Assembly: GCF_003258945.1 (NCBI RefSeq) | Contig: NZ_QLIX01000012.1 | Span: 78,598 to 142,597, forward strand | Source: Roseicella frigidaeris | Lineage (GTDB): Bacteria > Pseudomonadota > Alphaproteobacteria > Acetobacterales > Acetobacteraceae | Direction of reading: 5' to 3' | DNA length: 64,000 nt | In this document: in pieces, positions 1 through 8,547 of the stretch | Layout of the letters: each line of letters starts with the position of its first letter | Numbering within the stretch: the first letter of the stretch is position 1 | Notes under the pieces: model-generated | The model's database searches: none | What the model was told of the DNA's origin: nothing | What the model saw: only the letters and a program-made list of their open reading frames with translations | Translations under genes and position numbers: made by a program

Positions 1-822
1 TGCGCCTTCGTCGCCAACGCCGCCAGCTTCGTGCTGCCGATCTCCAACCCGGCCAACCTCGTGCTCTACGGCAGCCGAATGCCCTCGCTGCTGGAATGGC
101 TGCCGCGCTACGCGCTGCCCTCGGCGCTCGCCATCGGCGCCACCTACCTGATGCTGCGCTGGACGCAGCGGCACCGGCTGCGCGAGAGCATCCATTCGGA
201 CATCGCGCGGCCCAGGCTTTCCGGTGGCGGCCGCCTCGCCGCGGCCGGCATCGCGGCGACGGCGCTGGTGCTGCTCGCCGCCTCGGCCCGCGACATCCCG
301 CTCGGCCTGCCGACCTTCCTCGCCGGGCTCGCCACCACCCTGCTCGCCCTGCTGCGGGCGCGCCGCGGCCTGCGGGCCGTGGCGACCGGCATCGCCTGGG
401 GCGTGCTGCCACTCGTCGCCGGCCTCTTCGTGCTGGTCGAGGCGCTGGAGAAGACCGGCGTCACCGCCGCCCTGGCGCGGGCGCTGCAGGCGCTGGTGCG
501 GGACCATCCCGGGCTGGCGCCCTGGCTCTCCGGCACGCTCCTCGCCTTCGGCTCCAACCTCGTCAACAACCTGCCGGCCGGGTTGGTGGCGGGGCGCGTG
601 GTGGAACTCGCCACGGTGCCCGAGCCGGTGCGCGCCGCCCTGCTGATCGGCGTCGATCTCGGGCCCAACCTCTCGGTCACCGGCTCCCTGGCCACGCTGC
701 TCTGGCTGGTCGCGCTGCGGCGTGACGGCCAGACGGTCGGCGCCTGGACCTTCCTCCGGCTCGGCTCCCTCGTCATGCCTCCCGCCCTGGTGCTGGCCAT
801 CGCCGGCGCCCTCCTCGGCTGA
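1..822 (+). CDS. ArsB/NhaD-type permease, C-terminal part (5' end outside window)
   Basis: Inner-membrane anion/proton permease of the ArsB (arsenical pump) type. The reading frame is open from the first base, so the true start lies outside the window; about 273 residues are visible. The stretch ISNPANLV near the start and the block GPNLSVTGSLATLLW near the C-terminus are characteristic of ArsB-like ion transporters. In between are several long hydrophobic segments compatible with six or more membrane helices. In the family such proteins export arsenite or antimonite, but related permeases move other ions and no ars regulator or reductase is visible here. Assignment to the family is firm; the substrate is inferred. 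Confidence 0.85.
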   Translation, partial: CAFVANAASFVLPISNPANLVLYGSRMPSLLEWLPRYALPSALAIGATYLMLRWTQRHRLRESIHSDIARPRLSGGGRLAAAGIAATALVLLAASARDIPLGLPTFLAGLATTLLALLRARRGLRAVATGIAWGVLPLVAGLFVLVEALEKTGVTAALARALQALVRDHPGLAPWLSGTLLAFGSNLVNNLPAGLVAGRVVELATVPEPVRAALLIGVDLGPNLSVTGSLATLLWLVALRRDGQTVGAWTFLRLGSLVMPPALVLAIAGALLG

Positions 823-850
823 GCCGCGGCGCGCGGCGCCGACAGGACAA

Positions 851-874
851 GGGCGCCGGATCGCTCCGGCGCCC
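851..874. terminator. Perfect GC-rich hairpin between convergent genes
   Basis: gggcgccgga and its exact reverse complement are separated by the 4-nt loop tcgc, giving a 10-bp stem. It lies between the stop of the permease and the stop of the facing small-protein gene. Read on the minus strand the stem is followed by a T-rich stretch (ttgtcctgt), so it may end transcription mainly for the minus-strand gene, and perhaps for both. Confidence 0.6.
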
Positions 875-916
875 CCTGCGTGCCGGGGGCGGGCCCCGGC
901 CTCGGGAAGCCGACGC

Positions 917-1237
917 CTAGCCGCCGCTGTTGCTGCCCGCGGTCGGCGACTTGCCGGGCTGGATGGCGCCGTTCGGCGTCAGGTTCGTGCCGGAGCCGGT
1001 GGCGCCGCCGGGCATCGCGCTGCCGCCGCCGGCCGGCGGGGCGCCGCGCGGCTCGACCATGCTGCTGCCGGCGGCGCTGCGCGCGGCCGAGCTCGGCGCC
1101 CCCGGGCCGGTGGCCACGCCACCGCCGGGCTGCGGCTGGGTCTGCGGGGTGCCGAGATTCGTCCCCGAGACCTGCGCCTGCGCCGTGCCGAGCGCCAGCC
1201 CCATGGCAACCGTAGCGAAGAGAACCGATCGAAGCAT
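917..1237 (-). CDS. Small secreted Gly/Pro/Ser-rich protein of unknown function
   Basis: 106 residues. The first 21 or so (a basic start, a hydrophobic core, then AQAQ) look like a Sec signal peptide, so the mature part of about 85 residues is probably periplasmic or secreted. The mature part is low-complexity, rich in Gly, Pro, Ser and Thr, with a few short repeated words (GTNL occurs twice). It has no cysteine and no recognisable domain. A purine-rich GGGAAAGG lies a suitable distance upstream of the ATG. The gene faces the preceding permease gene. I do not recognise a function; such low-complexity exported proteins are common in Acetobacteraceae. Confidence 0.6.
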   Translation of the reverse strand: MLRSVLFATVAMGLALGTAQAQVSGTNLGTPQTQPQPGGGVATGPGAPSSAARSAAGSSMVEPRGAPPAGGGSAMPGGATGSGTNLTPNGAIQPGKSPTAGSNSGG

Positions 1238-1437
1238 CTGCTGCCTTTCCCTCGATAGTGGTCAGGCCCCGCCCCACAACGAGGTTCCATGGTTGCAGGT
1301 TCGCCGCCCCGGCGCGTCACGCTTGCGCGGGGCCGCCGGCACCTTGATGCCGGTCCGCGGCTATGCGCAGAGTGCCCCCATCGGCACGGTGGAGCGAGAT
1401 CCGGCAGGCGATGACGCGGGCGATGCGGAACGCAGGG

Positions 1438-1776
1438 ATGGCGCGGAGCTGGGCGGTGCTAACCCGCCTGCTCGCGGCCGGCTTCCTGCTCGCCTGCCTG
1501 CTGGTCCCGCCCCATGCCGAGGCAGGCCCGGCCGGGCCGGCGGGCGGCGCCCTTCCTTCCCTTGCCATCGGGCAGGATGGCGGCGCGGGCCAGCCTGGCC
1601 GCCCGGACGGGCTGGTGCATGTGGGCGCGCATTGCGCCTGCCAGTTCGCCCTTCGCTTGGCGGCGCCCGGCCCCGACCTGCCCCGGGCCCTTGGCCTGCC
1701 GACGCAGCCGCTGCGCACGGATCCCGCCCGCGCCTCCTTCGACGCCGGACCCCCCGCCCGCCCGCCACGGGCCTGA
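1438..1776 (+). CDS. Small exported protein upstream of the czc operon
   Basis: About 112 residues from the ATG chosen here; an in-frame ATG 75 nt upstream is possible but would put an unusual basic extension before the hydrophobic segment. Residues 1-30 form a signal-peptide-like segment ending around PHAEAG. The mature part is Gly/Pro/Ala-rich and carries one HVGAHCAC motif with two His and two Cys, a plausible metal-binding site. Small exported Cys/His proteins often precede czc or cop efflux operons, and that position is the main argument that this is a real gene. A strong hairpin separates it from czcC. Function unassigned. Confidence 0.5.
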   Translation: MARSWAVLTRLLAAGFLLACLLVPPHAEAGPAGPAGGALPSLAIGQDGGAGQPGRPDGLVHVGAHCACQFALRLAAPGPDLPRALGLPTQPLRTDPARASFDAGPPARPPRA

Positions 1777-1796
1777 CCGAACCCGAGCCGATCACG

Positions 1797-1824
1797 GCCA
1801 CGCCCCGGCCTGCCGGGGCGTGGC
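1797..1824 (+). terminator. 12-bp perfect stem-loop before czcC
   Basis: gccacgccccgg pairs perfectly with its reverse complement across a 4-nt loop (cctg). It lies 20 bp after the stop of the small exported protein and 32 bp before the czcC ATG. There is no run of T after the stem, so it could be an attenuator or RNA-stability element rather than a simple terminator. Confidence 0.5.
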
Positions 1825-1856
1825 GCCCTGCCCGCGTTCCGTCCGTCCCAGGTGTC

Positions 1857-3209
1857 ATGTTCCTTCGCATCCGCTTCGGAGTGCCGCCCGCCCTGCGGGG
1901 CGCGGCGCTGCTTGCCGCCGCCATCGCCCTGCCCGCGCTGGCCGATCCCGCCCCGGCTGCCCCGGCGGCCGACGACGCGCCCCTGCTGGTGACGACGCCG
2001 GCCCAGGCCGCGGCCCTCGCCCTGGCGCGCGCCCCCATCCTGCGCAGCGCCGAGGCCGGCCGCCGGGCGATCCAGGGCGATCGCGTCACCGCCGGGCTGC
2101 GGCCCAATCCCGGTCTCACCGTCAGCACCGAGAATATCGGCGGCAGCGGCGGCTATCGCGGCCTCTCGGCGCAGGAGACCACCTTCAGCCTGTCCCAGCG
2201 CATCGAGACCGGCGGCAAGCGGCAGGCCCGCATCGCCGCGGCCGACCGCGCCGTGGCGCTCACCGGCCTCGATGTCGCGGCGGTCCGGCTCGACCTGGTG
2301 CGGGAGGTGGTGCGCGCCCTGGCCGAGGCGGTGGCCAGCGGCCGGGCGGTGGAGATCGCCCGGGAGCGGGCGCGGCTGGCGGAGGAGGTGCTGCGCGCCA
2401 CCCGCGCCCGGGTGGAGGCCGGGCGCGAGCCACCGCCGCAGCAGCGCCGCGCCGAGGTGGCGCGGGAGACCGCGCTCCTGGCCTTCGAGCGCTCGGAGCG
2501 GGAGGCGGCGGTGGCGCTGCGCAGCCTCGCCGTGCTGCTGGCGGCGCCGCGGCTGCGGGTCGAGCCGGCCCGGGCGGCCTGGTTCGACGATCTCGGGCCG
2601 CGCCCCATGGAGGGCGGCCCCGCCGCGGCGCCCCCCGCCTCGCCCCCCGGGCAGCTCGACCGGGCGCGGCTGGAGGCGCTGATCGACCAGCGCCGCGCCG
2701 AGCTCGAGCTGCAGCGCCGCAATGCGGTCCCGGATGTCGAGATCGCCGGCGGCGTCCGCCGCTACCGGGAGGCGGGCGGCGACACCGCCTTCGTGCTCGG
2801 CCTCACCGTGCCGCTGCCGCTCCATGACCGGAACCAGGGCAACATCCTGCGGGCCGGCGCCGAGCTGACGCGGGCGGAGGCCGAGGCGGAGCGCGGCCGG
2901 CTCTATCTCGACGCCGCCCTTGCCGATGCCGAGCGGCGCCTGGCCCAGGCCTGGCGCGCGGCGGATGCCCTGCGGCGCATCGTGCTGCCGGCCGCCGGCG
3001 AGGCGGCGGGGGCGGCGCGGGAAGGCTATGTGGCCGGCAAATTCTCCCTGCTCGAGGTGCTCGACGCCCAGCGCGCCCTGTCGGATGCGCGCGAGCAGCT
3101 CAACGCCGCGCGGCTCGAGGTGCAGCAGCTGCGCGCCGATATCGACCGGCTGCGCGGGCGCGCCGAGGCCGCCCCGCCGGCCCCGGGCAGCCGGGCGGGA
3201 GGGTCCTGA
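1857..3209 (+). CDS. czcC: CzcC-type outer-membrane factor (TolC family)
   Basis: Outer-membrane channel of a heavy-metal RND efflux complex. 450 residues from the ATG at a normal signal peptide (basic start, hydrophobic core, ALADPAPA). The body shows the two-fold TolC/OEP pattern: long Ala/Arg/Glu-rich helical stretches, PNPGL and LSQRIETGGKR in the first repeat, and a matching VPLPLHDRNQGN in the second. The open frame extends well upstream, but only this ATG puts the signal peptide at the N-terminus. The adaptor gene follows after a 2-nt gap, so the three efflux genes form one operon. Family is clear; the metal (Zn, Cd, Co or Ni) cannot be told from this protein. Confidence 0.9.
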   Translation: MFLRIRFGVPPALRGAALLAAAIALPALADPAPAAPAADDAPLLVTTPAQAAALALARAPILRSAEAGRRAIQGDRVTAGLRPNPGLTVSTENIGGSGGYRGLSAQETTFSLSQRIETGGKRQARIAAADRAVALTGLDVAAVRLDLVREVVRALAEAVASGRAVEIARERARLAEEVLRATRARVEAGREPPPQQRRAEVARETALLAFERSEREAAVALRSLAVLLAAPRLRVEPARAAWFDDLGPRPMEGGPAAAPPASPPGQLDRARLEALIDQRRAELELQRRNAVPDVEIAGGVRRYREAGGDTAFVLGLTVPLPLHDRNQGNILRAGAELTRAEAEAERGRLYLDAALADAERRLAQAWRAADALRRIVLPAAGEAAGAAREGYVAGKFSLLEVLDAQRALSDAREQLNAARLEVQQLRADIDRLRGRAEAAPPAPGSRAGGS

Positions 3210-3211
3210 GC

Positions 3212-4498
3212 ATGCGATCGATCCTGCTCCTCCTGGCCGGCGCCGCCGCCGCCCTCGGCGCCGCGGTGCTGCGGCCCGACCTGCCCGCCCATCTGCGCGC
3301 CGGCCTCGGCCTCGCTCCCGCGGCCGGGACCGCCGCCCATCACGCCGGCCCCGCCGCGGCCGAGGAGGACGACCACGATCACGGGCATGATCATGGGCAT
3401 GGCCATGCCCATGGCCCCGGCGAGGACCGGGATGGCGAGGCCGCGGACGGCACGCTCCGCATGACGGAGGAGCAGATCGCGGGCGCCGGGATCACCCTGG
3501 CGGCGGCGGGGCCCGGCAGCCTCGCGCGCCGCGTCGCCCTGCCCGGCACGGTGACGGCGAATGCCGACCGGCTGGCGCATGTCCCGGCCCGCGTCGCGGG
3601 CATCGTCACCGCCCTGCACCGGCGCCTCGGCGAGGCGGTGGCGGCGGGCGAGGTGCTGGCCGTGGTCGAGAGCGCCGAGATCGCCACCGCCAAGGGCGAG
3701 TACCTCGCCGCGCTGCGGACCACCGAGCTCGCCCGCCTCACCTTCGAGCGCGAGCAGCGGCTGTGGCAGCGCAAGGTCTCCGCCGAGCAGGATTTCCTCA
3801 AGGCGCGCACCGACTGGCAGGAGGCGCAGATCCGCCTCGACCTCGCGCGGCAGAAGCTGGCGGCGATCGGCCTCGGCCGGACGGAGATCGAGGACCTGCC
3901 GCGCCAGCCCATCGAGGCGCTGCGGCGGCAGGAGGTCCGGGCGCCGATCGCCGGCCGCATCACGGCGCGGCCCAAGATGCTGGGCGATGCCGTCTCGGCC
4001 GAGATGGAGGTCTACACCCTGGCCGATCTCGCCACGGTCTGGGTGGAGATGGCGGTGCCGCCCGCCGACCTGGCCTTCGTGCAGGAAGGCATGGCGGCCC
4101 GCATCGCCGGCGAGAGCGGGAGGCTGGGCGAGGGCCGCATCGTCTTCCTCAGCCCGGTGCTCGACCCGGAGACGCGCTCGGCCCGGGCGGTCGTCGAGCT
4201 GCCGAACCCGGCGGGGGCGCTGCGCCCGGGCGGCTTCGTCACCGCCGAGGTCGCCACCGGGGCGCAGGCCGTGCCGCTGCTCCTGCCCCGGGCGGCGCTG
4301 CAGCAGGTGGAGGGCGAGACCGTCGTCTTCGTCCGCACGGCCGAGGGCTTCGCCCGGCGCGCGGTGGTGCTCGGCCGCGGCGACGGGGAGGAGGTGGAGG
4401 TGGTCTCCGGCCTCGATCCCGGCGAGCGCTACGCCGCCGGCAACAGCTTCCTGCTCAAGGCGGAGCTCGGCAAGGCCGAGGCCGGGCATGCGCATTGA
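3212..4498 (+). CDS. czcB: CzcB-type RND periplasmic adaptor with His-rich segment
   Basis: Membrane-fusion subunit linking the inner-membrane pump to the outer-membrane channel. 428 residues. An N-terminal hydrophobic anchor is followed at about residues 50-70 by a striking His/Asp cluster (repeated HDHGHDHGHGHAH type), typical of adaptors that bind the exported cation. Then come the usual barrel-sandwich and alpha-hairpin regions (AGIVTALHRRLGEAV near residue 130) and a beta-barrel ending before the Glu/Lys-rich C-terminus. It starts 2 nt after czcC and ends 16 nt before czcA. The His-rich region supports a divalent soft-metal substrate; the exact metal is unknown. Confidence 0.92.
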   Translation: MRSILLLLAGAAAALGAAVLRPDLPAHLRAGLGLAPAAGTAAHHAGPAAAEEDDHDHGHDHGHGHAHGPGEDRDGEAADGTLRMTEEQIAGAGITLAAAGPGSLARRVALPGTVTANADRLAHVPARVAGIVTALHRRLGEAVAAGEVLAVVESAEIATAKGEYLAALRTTELARLTFEREQRLWQRKVSAEQDFLKARTDWQEAQIRLDLARQKLAAIGLGRTEIEDLPRQPIEALRRQEVRAPIAGRITARPKMLGDAVSAEMEVYTLADLATVWVEMAVPPADLAFVQEGMAARIAGESGRLGEGRIVFLSPVLDPETRSARAVVELPNPAGALRPGGFVTAEVATGAQAVPLLLPRAALQQVEGETVVFVRTAEGFARRAVVLGRGDGEEVEVVSGLDPGERYAAGNSFLLKAELGKAEAGHAH

Positions 4499-4514
4499 TC
4501 GGGGACACCGGAGC

Positions 4515-7500
4515 ATGATCGCACGCATCCTCGACATCGCGGTGCAGCGGCGCTGGCTGGTGGTGCTGCTGGTCGCCGCCGCGGCCGGCCTCGGCCTGCG
4601 CTCGCTGCAATCCCTGCCCATCGACGCGGTGCCGGACATCACCAACAACCAGGTGCAGATCAACACCCTGGCGCCCGCCCTCTCGCCGCAGGAGGTGGAG
4701 AAGCAGGTGACCTTCCCGGTGGAGACGGCGATGGCGGGCATCCGCGGCCTGCAATCGACGCGCTCGCTGTCGCGCAACGGCTTCAGCCAGGTCGTCGCCA
4801 TCTTCGCCGACGAGGTCGGCATCTACCATGCCCGGCAGCAGGTGCTGGAGCGCCTGGCCGAGGCGCGCGAGGCGCTGCCGCCCGGCGTCGAGCCGCGGCT
4901 GGGGCCGATCTCGACCGGCCTCGGCGAGATCGTCATGTGGGTGCTCGACTGGGCGCCGCGCCGCGCGGGCGATGCCGCCGGCGAGGGCCGCCCGGGCTGG
5001 CAGGCGGATGGCGGCTACCTGACGCCCGAGGGCCGCCGCCTGGCGACCGCGCTCGATCGCAGCGCCTATCTGCGCACCCTGCAGGACTGGGTGATCCGGC
5101 CGCAGCTCCGCACCGTGCCGGGCGTCGCGGGGGTCGATGCCATCGGCGGCCATGTCAAGCAGTACCATGTCGAGCCCGACCCGGCGAAGCTGATCGGCCT
5201 CGGCCTCTCCTTCGCCGACCTGGCCGAGGCGCTGGAGCGCAACAATGCCAGCCGCGGCGCCGGCTATATCGAGCGCGGCGGCGAGGGCTACGTCGTCCGC
5301 TCCGGCGGCAGGCTCGAGGGCATCGAGGATATCGGCGCCGTGGTGGTGGCGACCCGCGAGGGCGTGCCGGTGCGGATCCGCGACCTCGCCCGGGTCGGGA
5401 CCGGCCGCGAGCTGCGGACCGGCAGCGGCAGCGTCGATGGGCGGGAGGCGGTGATCGGCACCGCGCTGATGCTGATCGGCGAGAACAGCCGGACGGTGGC
5501 GGCGGCGGTCGAGGCCAGGATCGGCGAGATCGCCCGCACCCTGCCGCCCGGCATCGAGCTCCGCATCGTGCTGAACCGGACCGCGCTGGTGGATGCGACG
5601 ATCCGGACGGTGGCGAAGAACCTGGCCGAGGGCGCGCTCCTCGTCATCGCCGTGCTCTTCCTGCTGCTCGGCAACCTGCGGGCGGCGGTGGTGACCGCGC
5701 TGGTCATCCCGGTCACCATGCTGCTGGCGGTGACCGGGATGCTGCAGGGCGGCCTGAGCGCCAACCTGATGAGCCTCGGGGCGCTCGATTTCGGCCTCAT
5801 CGTCGATGGCGCCGTCATCGTCACCGAGAACAGCCTGCGGCACCTGGCGGCGCGGCAGCACGCCCTCGGGCGCGTGCTGACGGCCGCGGAGCGGCTGCCC
5901 GTGGTGGCCGCCGCGGCGCGGGAGATGATCCGGCCTTCCCTCTTCGGGCAGGCGATCATCATCCTGGTCTACCTCCCCCTGCTCGCCTTCCAGGGGGTCG
6001 AGGGCAAGATGTTCGCCCCGATGGCGCTCACCGTCGTCATCGCGCTCCTGGCCGCCTGCGTGCTCTCGCTCACCTTCGTCCCGGCGATGATCGCGCTCGC
6101 GGTCACCGGCCGGGTGCGGGAGACGGAGAGCCGGCCCCTCCGACTCCTCCGGCGCCTCTACGCGCCGGCGCTCGACCTCGCCCTGCGCCGGCCGCTGCCG
6201 GTCATCAGCGGGGCGGGCCTGCTCTTCCTCGGCGCGCTCCTCCTCGGCGGCCGGCTCGGCTCGGAGTTCATCCCGCAGCTCGACGAGGGGAACATCGCCA
6301 TGCATGCCCTGCGCATCCCCTCCACGGCGCTGACGCAGTCCCAGGCGATGCAGCTGCGGATCGAGCAGACCGTCTCGGCCTTCCCGGAGGTGGCGGTGGT
6401 CTTCTCCAAGACCGGCACCGCCGAGGTGGCGTCCGACCCGATGCCGGTGAACGTCTCGGACACCTTCATCATCCTCCGGCCCCGCGCGCATTGGCCGGAC
6501 CCGGCCTTGCCGAAGGCGGCGCTGATCCGCCGGCTCCAGGAGGCGGTGGGCCGGCTTCCCGGCAACAATGTCGAGTTCACCCAGCCGATCCAGATGCGGT
6601 TCAACGAGCTGCTGGCGGGCACCCGCGGCGACCTCTCGGTGAAGGTCTTCGGCGAGGAATTCGCGCCGATGCTCGCCGCCGCCAACCGCGTCGCCGGCAT
6701 CCTGCGCGGCATCGCCGGGGCGGAGGATGTGCGCGTGGAGCAGGCGACGGGGCTGCCCGTCCTCGAGATCACCGTGGACAAGGCGGAGATCGCCCGGCGC
6801 GGCCTCAGCCTGGATGCGGTGCAGGAGGTGATCGGCACCGCCATCGGCGGGCGCCAGGCCGGCTGGGTCTTCGAGGGCGATCGCCGCTTCGCCATCGTCG
6901 TGCGGCTGCCCGAGGCCCTGCGCAGCGACCTCGAGGCGCTGCGCAACCTGCCCGTGGCCCTGCCCGGGGCGGGGCCGGCCGGCGCGGCGAGCGTGCCGCT
7001 GCGCAGCCTCACCGGCTTCCGCCTCGCCGAGGGGCCGAACCAGGTCAGCCGCGAGAACGGCAAGCGCCGCGTCGTGGTCACGGCCAATATCCGCGGCCGC
7101 GACATCGCCTCCGTCGTGGCCGAGGCGCAGGCGCAGGTGGCGGCCGGGATCGCCCTGCCCCCCGGCTACTTCGTCACCTGGGGCGGCCAGTTCGAGAGCC
7201 TGCAGGCCGCCGAGCGGCGGCTGATGGTCGTCGTGCCGGCGGCGTTCTTCCTCATCGTCCTGCTGCTCGCCACGGCGCTCGGCACGGTGCGCGAGGCGCT
7301 GCTGGTCTTCAGCGCGGTGCCGCTGGGGCTGACCGGCGGCATCGCCCTGCTCTGGCTGCGGGGCATGCCGCTCTCGGTCTCCGCCGTGGTCGGCTTCATC
7401 GCGCTCTCGGGCGTCGCCGTGCTGAACGGCCTGGTGATGCTGAACCGGGTCGCGCAGCTGCGCGCCGAGGGGCACGGGCGGCGGGAGGCGGTGCGGCAGG

Positions 7501-7775
7501 GCGCCCTGGACCGGCTGCGGCCGGTGGCGATGACCGCCCTCGTCGCCGCGCTCGGCTTCCTGCCGATGGCGCTGGCGACCGGCCCGGGCGCCGAGGTGCA
7601 GAAGCCGATCGCCACGGTGGTGATCGGCGGCTTGGTCACCGCCACCCTTCTCACCCTGATGGTGCTGCCGGCCCTCTATGCGCGCTTCGGCAGCGCCGAG
7701 GTCCCGTCATCGCATCCCCGGGGGCAGGAGAGGAAGGCGACGGGGCGAGCGGCATTGCCGGCGACGGCGGAGTGA
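4515..7775 (+). CDS. czcA: CzcA-type heavy-metal RND efflux pump
   Basis: Proton-driven inner-membrane pump of the HME-RND family, 1086 residues, close to the usual 1040-1090. The start was set at the ATG of MIARILDIAVQRRW, the first membrane helix; the frame is open far upstream through czcB in another frame. The diagnostic HME signature in TM4 is present (LDFGLIVDGAVIVTENSLR, with the proton-relay Asp and Glu). There are two large periplasmic loops and the second six-helix bundle (VVGFIALSGVAVLNGLVML). The protein completes a czcCBA operon. Regulation is not visible: no CzcR/S or MerR gene is adjacent, and the nearby MntR-type gene is convergent. Confidence 0.95.
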   Translation: MIARILDIAVQRRWLVVLLVAAAAGLGLRSLQSLPIDAVPDITNNQVQINTLAPALSPQEVEKQVTFPVETAMAGIRGLQSTRSLSRNGFSQVVAIFADEVGIYHARQQVLERLAEAREALPPGVEPRLGPISTGLGEIVMWVLDWAPRRAGDAAGEGRPGWQADGGYLTPEGRRLATALDRSAYLRTLQDWVIRPQLRTVPGVAGVDAIGGHVKQYHVEPDPAKLIGLGLSFADLAEALERNNASRGAGYIERGGEGYVVRSGGRLEGIEDIGAVVVATREGVPVRIRDLARVGTGRELRTGSGSVDGREAVIGTALMLIGENSRTVAAAVEARIGEIARTLPPGIELRIVLNRTALVDATIRTVAKNLAEGALLVIAVLFLLLGNLRAAVVTALVIPVTMLLAVTGMLQGGLSANLMSLGALDFGLIVDGAVIVTENSLRHLAARQHALGRVLTAAERLPVVAAAAREMIRPSLFGQAIIILVYLPLLAFQGVEGKMFAPMALTVVIALLAACVLSLTFVPAMIALAVTGRVRETESRPLRLLRRLYAPALDLALRRPLPVISGAGLLFLGALLLGGRLGSEFIPQLDEGNIAMHALRIPSTALTQSQAMQLRIEQTVSAFPEVAVVFSKTGTAEVASDPMPVNVSDTFIILRPRAHWPDPALPKAALIRRLQEAVGRLPGNNVEFTQPIQMRFNELLAGTRGDLSVKVFGEEFAPMLAAANRVAGILRGIAGAEDVRVEQATGLPVLEITVDKAEIARRGLSLDAVQEVIGTAIGGRQAGWVFEGDRRFAIVVRLPEALRSDLEALRNLPVALPGAGPAGAASVPLRSLTGFRLAEGPNQVSRENGKRRVVVTANIRGRDIASVVAEAQAQVAAGIALPPGYFVTWGGQFESLQAAERRLMVVVPAAFFLIVLLLATALGTVREALLVFSAVPLGLTGGIALLWLRGMPLSVSAVVGFIALSGVAVLNGLVMLNRVAQLRAEGHGRREAVRQGALDRLRPVAMTALVAALGFLPMALATGPGAEVQKPIATVVIGGLVTATLLTLMVLPALYARFGSAEVPSSHPRGQERKATGRAALPATAE

Positions 7776-7920
7776 CGCCGGCGGCCGGCGCCGGGCCGTC
7801 ATACCCGGCGCAGGACGTGCTGGCCTGCGGCCCGCAGGGCCGAGCGCCCGAACGGGCGTCGCGCCCGGTGGCGCAAAGGCCCAGGCAAACCGGAGGGTTG
7901 CACCCGGTGTCTGAGCGGCA

Positions 7921-8394
7921 TCAGCCCGCCGGCGGATGCGCCGCCAGGAACCGCTCGAAGGCGGCGAGGGTCGGGCCGCTGACATGGTGCTCGATACCCT
8001 CGGCATCGAGTTCTGCCACCTCGGGCGGCACGCCGACGGCGCGCAGGAAGGCGACCACGGTCTGGTGCCGCGCCCGCACCCTGCGGGCCAGGGCCTGGCC
8101 GGCCTCGGTGAGGAAGACGCCGCGATAGGGCTTGCCGTTGGCGAGGCCGTCCCGCTTCAGGCGGCCGATGGTCTTGATGGCCGTGGCATGGGTGACGCCG
8201 AGACGGCGGGCGATGTCGGTCGCCCGCGCCTCGCCCTCGGTGTCGAGCAGGTCGGCGATGATTTCGACATAGTCCTCGGCCAGGGCGCTGGCCCGGGCGG
8301 AGCGGGCGGAGGCGTGCCGGACGGCCTCGGCCGGGGGGCCGGCCGTCCCGCCATCCATGGGAGGCTTCACGGGGAGGTCTGCGGACGAGGTCAC
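7921..8394 (-). CDS. mntR: MntR/DtxR-type metal-responsive regulator
   Basis: 157 residues, GTG start with GAGG-type ribosome site just upstream. Residues 35-95 form the DtxR winged helix (ATDIARRLGVTHATAIKTIGRLKRDGL, recognition helix near 67-80). The dimerisation/metal region follows, with the conserved LDAEGIEHHVS block (about residues 129-139) holding candidate Glu/His metal ligands. The SH3-like domain of long DtxR proteins is absent, as in MntR. An unstructured N-terminal extension of about 35 residues resembles that of the proteobacterial MntR branch. The gene is divergent from a TonB-dependent receptor; two inverted 16-nt motifs lie in the shared 153-bp gap, making autoregulation and receptor control likely. 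Confidence 0.85.
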   Translation of the reverse strand: MTSSADLPVKPPMDGGTAGPPAEAVRHASARSARASALAEDYVEIIADLLDTEGEARATDIARRLGVTHATAIKTIGRLKRDGLANGKPYRGVFLTEAGQALARRVRARHQTVVAFLRAVGVPPEVAELDAEGIEHHVSGPTLAAFERFLAAHPPAG

Positions 8395-8431
8395 CGCCTC
8401 AGATCAGCATTTTCGCAGGTCAGTGTCAATT

Positions 8432-8447
8432 TGTAGCCAATGGAACA
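8432..8447 (-). promoter_or_regulatory. Putative MntR operator, copy 1
   Basis: tgtagccaatggaaca lies 37 bp upstream of the regulator's GTG start. Its inverted near-copy (15 of 16 bases) sits next to the divergent receptor gene. A TTGACA-like hexamer for the regulator lies just downstream on the minus strand at 8424-8429, but no convincing -10 follows it. Operator identity is inferred from position and repetition. Confidence 0.5.
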
Positions 8448-8516
8448 TCATCGGATTGGATGACCTATTCCGGGAGGAAGGCTCATTACGCTTGCCCTGG
8501 TCGCCATGCCCTATAG

Positions 8517-8532
8517 TGTTCCATAGGCTACA
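8517..8532 (+). promoter_or_regulatory. Putative MntR operator, copy 2
   Basis: tgttccataggctaca is the inverted partner of copy 1 and ends 15 bp before the receptor ATG. It overlaps a TATAGT hexamer (8512-8517) that could be the receptor's -10 element, so a bound repressor would block initiation. Confidence 0.5.
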
Positions 8533-8547
8533 TCATGGAGGAGAGGC

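Noticed and set aside
4455..7475. Long open frame of about 1000 codons on the minus strand opposite czcA
   Set aside because: Its protein is low-complexity (His/Arg/Gly/Asp-rich) with no domain, typical of GC-rich antisense frames; czcA on the other strand has all family motifs.
7776..7920. GC-rich inverted words (cgcccg/cgggcg) between czcA and mntR
   Set aside because: Short stem and no T-tract; in such GC-rich DNA similar words occur by chance.
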